From JBEKLJ01 sp050010255 (GTDB lineage Bacteria > Acidobacteriota > Terriglobia > Bryobacterales > Bryobacteraceae), in contig JBEKLJ010000142.1 of assembly GCA_050010255.1 (NCBI GenBank), forward strand, positions 1-9,271: a stretch of 9,271 nt of DNA, in the 5' to 3' direction. The translations under genes were made by a program, and so were the position numbers. The notes below the pieces were generated by a model, which did not search any database, had not been told where the DNA came from, and was given only the letters and a program-made list of their open reading frames with translations. Shown piece after piece: positions 1 through 7,586 of this stretch (positions are counted from its first letter, which is position 1; every line of letters starts with the position of its first letter).

Positions 1-1
1 G

Positions 2-1270
<1,269 letters not shown>

Positions 1271-1273
1271 GCG

Positions 1274-2131
1274 ATGCCCTCTCTGATCGACCTGCGGCGC
1301 CGCATCCGCTCGGTGAAGAGCACGCAGCAGGTCACCAAGGCGATGAAGATGGTCTCGGCGGCCAAGCTCCGCCGGGCGCAGGGCCGCGTGCTGGCCGCGC
1401 GGCCCTACGCCGCGATGTTCTCGCAGGTCCTGGGCGACGTGGCCGCCGCGGTCGCCGGAGACGAGCGGCTGGGTTCGCACCCGCTGCTGGCCCGCCGGCC
1501 CGAGCAGCGCATCCTGCTGGTGCTGTTCACGGCGGATCGCGGGCTGGCCGGCGCGTTCAACGCCAACCTGGTGCGCGCCTCGCAGCGTTTCCTCGCCGAG
1601 CGCGGCGCGGGAACGGTGCTCCTCGAGACGGTCGGCCGCAAAGGGCGCGATTTCTGGCGCAAGCGCAAGGGGAACGTCGTCGGCGAGCGCGTCGGCATGG
1701 TCGAGAAGGCCGCCTTTGCCGACGCCGCCGCCATCGCCCGCGATGCCATGGCGCGCTTCGAGGGCCGGGAGATAGACTCCGTCTTCCTGCTCTACAACGA
1801 GTTCAAGAGCGTGCTATCGCAGAAGCTGACGGTTGTCCGCGTGCTGCCGATCGAGCTGCCCCAGGCAGGCGCCGGCCTGGACTACATCTATGAGCAGCCG
1901 CCCGAGCAACTGCTGGGAGCGCTGCTGCCCCGGTACGTCGAGATCGCCGTCTATCAGGCGATGCTCGAATCATCGGCCGCCGAGCACGCGGCGCGCATGA
2001 CGGCGATGGATGCGGCCGCCTCCAACGCCGGGGACATGATCGAGAAGCTGACACTGTATATGAACCGCGTGCGCCAGGCCAGCATCACCACGGAACTCAT
2101 CGAGGTGGTGGGCGGCGCGGCGGAGCAGTAG
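1274..2131 (+). CDS. atpG: ATP synthase F1 subunit gamma
   Basis: Central rotor stalk of F1, which couples rotation of the Fo ring to the catalytic beta subunits. It is 285 residues, normal for the family. The N-terminal helix carries the signature MPSLIDLRRRIRSVKSTQQV with KAMKMVSAAKLRRAQ following. The central Rossmann-like domain has LFTADRGLAGAFN at about residues 85-97, where most relatives have SDRGLCGGFN; Cys is replaced by Ala here. The C-terminal helix ends with the family motif RQASITTELIEVVGGAAEQ. The start is fixed by the N-terminal signature and by a GGAG 7 bases upstream. It lies 3 bases after atpA, and 78 bases separate it from atpD, the only real gap in this operon segment. 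Confidence 0.98.
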   Translation: MPSLIDLRRRIRSVKSTQQVTKAMKMVSAAKLRRAQGRVLAARPYAAMFSQVLGDVAAAVAGDERLGSHPLLARRPEQRILLVLFTADRGLAGAFNANLVRASQRFLAERGAGTVLLETVGRKGRDFWRKRKGNVVGERVGMVEKAAFADAAAIARDAMARFEGREIDSVFLLYNEFKSVLSQKLTVVRVLPIELPQAGAGLDYIYEQPPEQLLGALLPRYVEIAVYQAMLESSAAEHAARMTAMDAAASNAGDMIEKLTLYMNRVRQASITTELIEVVGGAAEQ

Positions 2132-2155
2132 GCGCGCGAGGGCGCGCCAGTGAGT

Positions 2156-2207
2156 CCGCGCTTCTCACCAGGACGGTGACGAGCGCGACGCAGGCTAGGA
2201 GGTTGTT
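2156..2207 (+). repeat. Degenerate copy of the 4027-4105 repeat, upstream of atpD
   Basis: Bases 2156-2188 align with 4031-4064: by eye, 28 of 34 positions match with one 1-base gap. The core TTCTCACCA is shared, followed by GAC, GTG, CGAG and CGCGA blocks at the same spacing. The tail also shares AGGTTGTT (2200-2207 against 4080-4087). The right arm of the hairpin is absent. It fills most of the atpG-atpD gap and runs into the atpD ribosome binding site. Confidence 0.55.
2197..2202 (+). promoter_or_regulatory. Strong Shine-Dalgarno site of atpD
   Basis: A perfect AGGAGG sits 7 bases before the atpD ATG. It is the strongest such site in the visible atp genes, which suits the high stoichiometry needed for beta (three per complex). 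It lies within the tail of the degenerate repeat that precedes atpD. Confidence 0.85.
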
Positions 2208-2209
2208 TC

Positions 2210-3691
<1,482 letters not shown>

Positions 3692-3695
3692 GGCG

Positions 3696-3962
3696 ATGGC
3701 GGACACGTTCCTGCTCGAAGTGGCCACCCCCGAGCGGCTCCACGTGCGCGAGCGCGCCAGCGAAGCGCAGATTCCGGCCGCGAACGGCTACGTGGGCATC
3801 CTGCCCGGCCACGCGGCCCTGCTCTCCGAGCTCGGCTCGGGCGAGCTGAGCTACACCCGCGACGGCCGTCGCCGCGCGATCCACATCGAGGGCGGCTGGC
3901 TCGAGGTCTCCGGCGACCATGTCCGCGTGCTCGCCAACACGGCCCAGGCGGGGGAACAGTAG
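3696..3962 (+). CDS. atpC: ATP synthase F1 subunit epsilon, short form lacking the C-terminal helices
   Basis: Epsilon sits at the foot of the gamma stalk and links it to the Fo c-ring. Only 88 residues are encoded, against about 130-140 in typical bacteria. The visible part is the complete N-terminal beta-sandwich: LLEVATPERLHVRERASEAQIPA, the hallmark GYVGILPGHAALL at about 30-42, and WLEVSGDHVRVLANTAQAGEQ at the end. The C-terminal two-helix domain, which in E. coli and Bacillus epsilon inhibits ATP hydrolysis, is absent. Reading on past the TAG gives no helix-like sequence. The start is 4 bases after atpD; the only purine-rich site, GAGGAAGG, is 15 bases upstream, so expression probably depends on coupling to atpD. 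Natural short epsilons are known in several phyla, so this may be a normal lineage trait rather than a truncation. Confidence 0.93.
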   Translation: MADTFLLEVATPERLHVRERASEAQIPAANGYVGILPGHAALLSELGSGELSYTRDGRRRAIHIEGGWLEVSGDHVRVLANTAQAGEQ

Positions 3963-4004
3963 CCCGCGGCGGGCGACCGCGTGGAGCGGCCTTTCCAGGC
4001 TGCC

Positions 4005-4026
4005 ATGCCGGCGTTCACGCCGGCAT
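4005..4026. terminator. Hairpin after atpC, likely operon terminator
   Basis: ATGCCGGCG and CGCCGGCAT form a perfect 9-bp stem with a TTCA loop, 42 bases after the atpC stop. GGCT at 3998-4001 and AGCC at 4028-4031 can extend it. There is no T-run on either side, so it would be a factor-assisted or non-canonical terminator, or an RNA 3'-end stabiliser. It lies between convergent genes and could serve both. Confidence 0.5.
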
Positions 4027-4105
4027 TAGCCCGCTTTTCTCACCACGACCGTGGCGAGGCGCGATGAGAGGGCCGCAGCAGGTTGTTGGTGAGAAATGCG
4101 GGCTA
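4027..4105. repeat. Hairpin repeat with 19-base arms (REP-like)
   Basis: The left arm 4027-4045 and right arm 4087-4105 are reverse complements at 18 of 19 positions, separated by a 41-base GC-rich loop. It directly abuts the hairpin at 4005-4026 and ends 3 bases past the stop of the minus-strand regulator. Two other sites in the window (2156-2207 and 4578-4593) resemble parts of it, which marks it as a dispersed family rather than only a terminator. No transposase is visible. It may also block read-through between the convergent genes. Confidence 0.75.
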
Positions 4106-4108
4106 GTT

Positions 4109-4498
4109 TCAGGCGGCCTGGTTCCGCTCGCGGCGGGGTTTCGCCAGAGGCAGCGTGAGCGAAATCCGCTGGTAGGGCACTCGAGGGATGAGCGAGCCTC
4201 GTGTGCCGCGGCTCAGTTGAACGAAGCCGTAGCGCTCCATGGTTTTCAAGGTCCGGGAGAGGTTCGACTTCTTCCTTCCCGTCAGTTCCGCCAGGCTGGC
4301 CAGCGATTCGGGCTGTGTCTCGGCAATGACTCCCAGCAGGGCGCGGTTCCGGTCAGAGAGCACTCTGGCAAAGCTCTCCGCCGAGCGAAACCACACCTTC
4401 GGTTCGTCGGCAGCCGGGTGGTATTGGCCCCTCGCGATCCCGAGCGTCCGCGCCTTCATCTCTTCGTAGCTGGCGATGCCAACGCGCAATGTCCTCAT
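4109..4498 (-). CDS. HVO_A0114-type winged-helix regulator, TumA-like antitoxin
   Basis: A 129-residue DNA-binding protein. The N-terminal segment RTLRVGIASYEEMKARTLGIA is followed by WFRSAESFARVLSDRNRALL (36-55) and a winged helix with ETQPESLASLAELTGRKKSN at about 60-79, SRTLKTMERYGFV at 81-93 and a wing around 94-105. This is the pattern of the HVO_A0114 (MarR-like) family, whose members often sit directly downstream of a TumE-family (DUF6516) toxin and act as its antitoxin and repressor. The match is from memory of the family. The start is supported by an AAGGGG 9 bases upstream and by a 1-base gap to the stop of the upstream remnant. It is transcribed toward the atp operon and is intact, so it is probably an orphan antitoxin or a repurposed regulator. 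Confidence 0.8.
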   Translation of the reverse strand: MRTLRVGIASYEEMKARTLGIARGQYHPAADEPKVWFRSAESFARVLSDRNRALLGVIAETQPESLASLAELTGRKKSNLSRTLKTMERYGFVQLSRGTRGSLIPRVPYQRISLTLPLAKPRRERNQAA

Positions 4499-4499
4499 C

Positions 4500-4592
4500 T
4501 CACAGAACCCCCCTTTCCTCCAAAACCTTGTCCACCTCGGCCCAGAAGTCTTCGAGCACGCCGGAGTCTGCCTCCCGAGCCCGATTTCTCAC
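4500..4592 (-). pseudogene. Probable 3' remnant of a TumE-like toxin gene
   Basis: In the minus strand an open frame ends with TGA, one base before the regulator ATG. Its last residues read READSGVLEDFWAEVDKV then LEERGVL. The pattern of a short acidic helix with DFW near the C-terminus resembles TumE (DUF6516) proteins, and the position is exactly where the toxin partner should be. Only about 25 codons are left: at 4578-4593 the sequence changes to a partial copy of the 4027-4105 repeat arm. The frame stays open further upstream but loses coding character, and no toxin body or proper start is present. A GTG at 4592 could start a 30-residue peptide, but nothing supports one. The toxin assignment is inferred from a short segment plus context. 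Confidence 0.45.
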
Positions 4593-4593
4593 C
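4578..4593 (-). repeat. Partial arm copy of the 4027-4105 repeat, inverted
   Basis: Bases 4578-4593 match the reverse complement of the right arm at 4087-4105 with one missing base (16 bases shared). The regulator and toxin remnant therefore lie between two oppositely oriented arm sequences. The copy marks the point where toxin-like coding stops. Confidence 0.45.
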
Positions 4594-4603
4594 GGTTGCA
4601 AGA

Positions 4604-4620
4604 TTATCACCCATTGATAA
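4604..4620. promoter_or_regulatory. TTATCA-N5-TGATAA palindrome, candidate operator and promoter
   Basis: A perfect 6-base inverted repeat with a 5-base spacer lies in an AT-rich island 106 bases upstream of the regulator ATG. It is flanked by two direct TTGCAAG copies (4596-4602 and 4624-4630). On the minus strand TTGCAA (4629-4624) and GATAAT (4608-4603) could be -35 and -10 elements, although the 15-base spacing is short. Self-repression of a TumA-like regulator would fit, but this is inference. Confidence 0.3.
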
Positions 4621-4639
4621 CCATTGCAAGCCCGGCGCT

Positions 4640-4668
4640 CGCGGTTCGGTGCTAAGCACTGAACCGCG
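4640..4668. repeat. Hairpin with 13-base arms
   Basis: Arms 4640-4652 and 4656-4668 pair at 12 of 13 positions, the exception being a wobble-type mismatch, with a TAA loop. The outer part is CGCGGTTC/GAACCGCG. It is followed by CGACCGTCAGGGA and, at about 4689, GAATTCGGGGACA, both of which look like mobile-element or dispersed-repeat sequence. There is no T-run, so a repeat is more likely than a terminator. Confidence 0.55.
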
Positions 4669-4960
4669 ACCGTCAGGGACTGTGGAAGAATTCGGGGACA
4701 CTCCGGGCTAGCTGCGGCGACTCTTTCATCTCCGGTAGCGCGGACGCGGCGGCTGTTTGGAATCAGGGTGCGCCGGATGGAGGCTCTGCCCGTGCCGGCC
4801 GGTTAGGGCGCGGCGGCGGAGGAGCAAACAGGTCGAAGCTGGGCCCTTCCCGGGCCGCTGGAGTCGCTCGGGATCGGCAGGATGAGACAGACCGCCCCGA
4901 CGGAGGCGGTTGGATGTACAATCGATGCTGGCCAGGATGGGAAAACGGAAACCCTGGTTG
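4669..4960. other. Gene-free stretch, probable mobile-element debris
   Basis: No frame on either strand has a recognisable domain, and short open frames here are rich in Arg, Pro and Ser as expected of shadow frames in GC-rich DNA. GAATTCGGGGACA at about 4689-4701 resembles end sequence seen next to REP-associated transposases, but no transposase is present. The last part must contain the promoter of the riboswitch-led kimA transcript. Confidence 0.5.
4917..4922 (+). promoter_or_regulatory. Candidate -10 element for the kimA leader
   Basis: TACAAT matches the sigma-70 -10 consensus at 5 of 6 positions and would start RNA near 4929, upstream of the riboswitch. No good -35 lies at the right distance, so support is weak. 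Confidence 0.25.
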
Positions 4961-4965
4961 ACATG

Positions 4966-5090
4966 AGAGGCGAGCCGAACTCCACCCAGGAGACGGGGGA
5001 CCCAAGTGGTTCGGGGCGCAGCCCGGTGCATCGCATCGGACGGGGCACTTTCAAGCCCTAGCCCGGCAGCTAACCTCGCAGGCTGATTTG
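4966..5090 (+). ncRNA. ydaO/yuaA-type c-di-AMP riboswitch
   Basis: The leader carries the conserved blocks of this class in the right order: ACGGGGGACCCA at 4993-5004, TTCGGGGCGCA at 5010-5020, and the hallmark 3' block CGGCAGCTAACCTCGCAGG at 5065-5083 or so. Visible pairings are a short closing stem AGCC 4973-4976 with GGCT 5081-5084, a hairpin CTCC/GGAG (4980-4983 with 4989-4992), and CCGGTG/CATCGG (5023-5028 with 5034-5039). The class binds cyclic di-AMP and usually turns genes off; targets are mostly K+ transporters and cell-wall genes. It lies about 45 bases ahead of a KimA-like transporter, the same pairing as in B. subtilis, where the class took its name from ydaO (kimA). Recognition is from memory of the consensus; the exact ends are approximate. 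Confidence 0.85.
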
Positions 5091-5097
5091 AGAGACA

Positions 5098-5116
5098 TGC
5101 CCCCTTGGGCAGGGGC
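5098..5116 (+). promoter_or_regulatory. Probable riboswitch expression platform with two exclusive hairpins
   Basis: TGCCC(5098-5102)/GGGCA(5107-5111) with a CCTT loop and GCCCC(5099-5103)/GGGGC(5112-5116) use the same left strand and so exclude each other. They sit between the aptamer and the AAGGA ribosome binding site at 5119-5123. No T-run follows, so control of translation seems more likely than of termination. Confidence 0.4.
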
Positions 5117-5133
5117 TGAAGGAACGGCCTCTA

Positions 5134-7380
5134 GTGGATTTACCCTCCAGATCGAGCGCCACCAAAGTCGTCGTTGCCACCACGGTCATGCTCTCCTTCA
5201 TCAGTTTCTGGAGAGTGGCTGCCATTGTTCTTTGCGACCTCGGCTCGTCGGCGTTCTACGTGGGCGGCATCGCGGAGACCGCCATCGGGAAGTCGGCGCC
5301 CTGGTTCGTGTTCGCGATCATGCTGTTCTCCTACGCGGTGCGCGCCGTGTACATCGAGAGCTGCAGCATGTTCGTGCGCGGCGGCGTTTATCGCGTGGTG
5401 CGCGAGGCCATGGGCCCCGGACTGGCGAAGTTCTCGGTCTCGGCGCTGCTGTTCGATTACGTGCTGACCGGGCCCATCAGCGCCGTCTCGGCCGGCCTGT
5501 ACCTGGCGGGGATTCTCAACGAGACAACGGCCTATATCGGCCACCCCGGCGCGCACGTCCATCCGGAGTATTTCGCCGCCGGCTTCGCGATCTTGGTGAC
5601 GCTGTACTTCTGGCGCAAGAACATCATCGGCATGCACGAATCGAGCCAGAAGGCGCTGCGTATCATGCAGCTCACCACGGTCATGGTGGTGATTCTGATC
5701 GTGTGGTGCCTGGTCACGGTCTTCCTGCGCGGCTACCAGCCCGTGCCGCTGCCCACCTCGGCCAACATCCACTACGGGCCGGACGCGCTCGGCTGGCTCC
5801 AGGGAAGCTGGCTGGCGTCGCTCACCGCGATCATGGTTTTGGTGGGCCTGGGCCACTCGGTGCTGGCGATGAGCGGCGAGGAGACGATGGCGCAGGTGAA
5901 CCGCGAGATCGCTCATCCCAAGCTCAAGAACCTGGAGCGGGCCGGCTTCGTAATCTTCATCTACTCGATGCTGTTCACGTCTCTGGTCTCCTTCTTCGCC
6001 GTGATGCTCATTCCGGATTCGAACCGGGTCCACTTCCTGGACAATCTGATCGGCGGCTTGGCGATGAACCTGGCCGGTCCGCTGCCGGTCAGGCTCCTGT
6101 TCCATGCTTTCGTGGTGGTGGTGGGCACCATCATGCTCTCGGGAGCCGTCAACACCGCCATCGTGGGCTCGAACGGCGTGCTGAACCGGGTGGCCGAAGA
6201 CGGCGTGCTGCCGGACTGGTTCCGCCACCCGCATCGCCGGTTCGGCACCACGAACCGGTTCATCAACCTGATCGTCGGGCTCCAGATACTGACCATCGTT
6301 CTGAGCGCCGGCAACGTGCAGATGCTGGGCGAAGCGTACGCGTTCGGCGTTGTGTGGAGTTTCGCCATGAAGGCGCTCTCGGTGCTGGTGCTGCGCTACA
6401 AGCTGCCGGAAGCGCGCGAGTGGAAGGTGCCGCTGAACCTGCGCTGGGGCAAGACCGAGATCCCGATGGGCCTGGGCCTGATCACGCTGGTCCTGTTCGC
6501 GATCGCCATCACGAACATCCTGACCAAGAAGGTAGCCACGATCAGCGGCCTGTCTTTCTCGGCCGCCTTCTTCGTCGCGTTTGAGATCTCCGAGCGGATC
6601 AACCGCCGCCACCGCCTGGCGCACTCGCAGGAACTCGAGAAGTTCCGGCTGGAGACACTGGACCAGATCACCGAGTCGACGTCCCACATTCGGCCCGGCA
6701 GCGTGCTGGTGGCGGTTCGGAACCCCAACCAGCTCGCGCACCTCGAGCGCGTGCTGAGCAAGACGGACACGAGCAAGATCGACATCGTGGTTGCGACCGT
6801 CAAGCACACCGGCCAGCCCGGCTTCGGCGAGCACGACCTGACCGCCGACGAAGTCTTCTCTACCGACATTGCGAAGCTTTTCAGCTTGGTGGTCACGCTG
6901 GCCGAAAAAGCCGGCAAGCACGTCGAGCTGATGGTGGTGCCGGGGCGCGGTCCCAACCGCACCCTGGTCGAGACCGCGCAGCGGCTGCAATCGTCGCTGG
7001 TGGTGATGGGCCTGTCGGGCAAGATGACCGCGGCCGAGCAGGCCAAGCTGTTCGGCGATGCCTGGGAGGGGTTGCCCGAGCCGCGGCCGCAGCTCTCACT
7101 CCAGATTTACAACCAGTCTACCGGAGAGACGCTGTACTTCAACCTCGGGCCGCACCCGCCACGCCTGTGGCCCGAGGACTTGCACCTGCTCCACCGGCTG
7201 TGGCTCGAGCTGAGCGAGCGCGGTCTGGGGTCGAAGCTGCACCACCGGGACGTGATCCGGGTGGCGCTGCGCCGTCTGGATTCCGAACTGCATTCGCAGC
7301 AAGCTGGGGAGGTCATGGACAGCCTGCGGCAGGAAGTGGCGCAGGAAGCCGAAGAGCCTGGGGCGGAGAAGGATCAGTGA
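5134..7380 (+). CDS. kimA: KimA-like potassium transporter with USP-like cytosolic domain
   Basis: Inner-membrane K+ uptake protein of the APC/KUP superfamily, 748 residues. About 12 membrane segments lie between 17 and 485. Residues that I recall forming the K+ site of B. subtilis KimA are conserved at matching spacing: Asp35 and Tyr42 (DLGSSAFY), Asp108, Thr112 and Ser116 (DYVLTGPIS), Ser247 (Thr in KimA) and Glu250 (SGEE), and Tyr402. A USP-like alpha/beta domain follows at about 521-630 (VLVAVRNPNQLAHLERVL near its start, SSLVVMGLSGK near its end), as in KimA, where this part binds c-di-AMP. Residues 650-748 are an extension beyond the 607-residue KimA. The start is GTG with AAGGA 10 bases upstream; an in-frame stop at 5089 limits choices and the next Met is residue 19. 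A c-di-AMP riboswitch precedes it. An amino-acid permease remains a possible alternative. Confidence 0.85.
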   Translation: MDLPSRSSATKVVVATTVMLSFISFWRVAAIVLCDLGSSAFYVGGIAETAIGKSAPWFVFAIMLFSYAVRAVYIESCSMFVRGGVYRVVREAMGPGLAKFSVSALLFDYVLTGPISAVSAGLYLAGILNETTAYIGHPGAHVHPEYFAAGFAILVTLYFWRKNIIGMHESSQKALRIMQLTTVMVVILIVWCLVTVFLRGYQPVPLPTSANIHYGPDALGWLQGSWLASLTAIMVLVGLGHSVLAMSGEETMAQVNREIAHPKLKNLERAGFVIFIYSMLFTSLVSFFAVMLIPDSNRVHFLDNLIGGLAMNLAGPLPVRLLFHAFVVVVGTIMLSGAVNTAIVGSNGVLNRVAEDGVLPDWFRHPHRRFGTTNRFINLIVGLQILTIVLSAGNVQMLGEAYAFGVVWSFAMKALSVLVLRYKLPEAREWKVPLNLRWGKTEIPMGLGLITLVLFAIAITNILTKKVATISGLSFSAAFFVAFEISERINRRHRLAHSQELEKFRLETLDQITESTSHIRPGSVLVAVRNPNQLAHLERVLSKTDTSKIDIVVATVKHTGQPGFGEHDLTADEVFSTDIAKLFSLVVTLAEKAGKHVELMVVPGRGPNRTLVETAQRLQSSLVVMGLSGKMTAAEQAKLFGDAWEGLPEPRPQLSLQIYNQSTGETLYFNLGPHPPRLWPEDLHLLHRLWLELSERGLGSKLHHRDVIRVALRRLDSELHSQQAGEVMDSLRQEVAQEAEEPGAEKDQ

Positions 7381-7544
7381 GGGCTACGCGCCGCCCTCCA
7401 GATCTCCTGCAGGCGGCGGATGGCGGAGGCCGGTTCGGGAGCCTGGTTCACCGCGCGCACAACGCAGAAGATGCCGGCCTCCCGCAAGCCGCAGCCGAAG
7501 GGTGTGAGAAGATCGGGCGAGTCACCCCAAGCGTGGATGGTCAC
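7374..7544 (-). CDS. Small ORF or gene 3' fragment of unknown function
   Basis: Not recognised. A minus-strand frame of 56 codons (GTG start at 7544) reads VTIHAWGDSPDLLTPFGCGL, then REAGIFCVVRAVNQAPEPAS, then AIRRLQEIWRAARSPH. Composition is protein-like and about 46 of 56 third positions are G or C, well above what a random frame here would show. The stop overlaps the end of kimA by 7 bases in convergent orientation. No clear ribosome binding site is visible. The frame continues open upstream into the receptor gene, where it loses coding character, so this could be the tail of a gene whose front part was lost. It could also be a chance frame. Confidence 0.35.
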   Translation of the reverse strand: MTIHAWGDSPDLLTPFGCGLREAGIFCVVRAVNQAPEPASAIRRLQEIWRAARSPH

Positions 7545-7586
7545 ATGCCCGCTTTCGACAAAGCAAGGTTCTTTTCGATCCGAGCT

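Noticed and set aside
3962..3974. GCCCG-CGG-CGGGC mini-hairpin after the atpC stop
   Set aside because: A 5-bp stem with a 3-base loop is expected by chance in such GC-rich DNA; the hairpin at 4005-4026 is the better terminator candidate.
4064..4711. 215-codon plus-strand open frame across the regulator
   Set aside because: It runs through the repeat loop, the opposite-strand regulator and the hairpin region, with no coherent domain; the minus-strand regulator explains the segment.
4803..5054. Minus-strand open frames of 80-101 codons upstream of kimA
   Set aside because: They lie across the riboswitch, whose structured GC-rich sequence produces spurious frames; no domain or ribosome binding site.
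4950..5060. Possible group II intron 5' region
   Set aside because: At first the TTGACATGAGAGGC stretch resembled intron leader sequence, but the downstream conserved blocks match the c-di-AMP riboswitch and no reverse transcriptase or domain V is present.
5088..6584. 498-codon plus-strand open frame overlapping kimA
   Set aside because: Its translation is dominated by Arg, Gly, His and Ala with no domain; the overlapping frame has clear membrane segments and conserved K+-site residues, so this is a shadow frame.
5140..6990. 616-codon minus-strand open frame
   Set aside because: Low-complexity His/Gln/Asp/Arg-rich translation, exactly opposite kimA; long antisense frames are common in DNA with GC-ending codons.
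7504..7518. Possible fourth copy of the repeat arm
   Set aside because: GTGAGAAGATCGGGC resembles the arm, but similarity is short, no hairpin partner lies nearby, and the segment is explained by the minus-strand coding-like frame.
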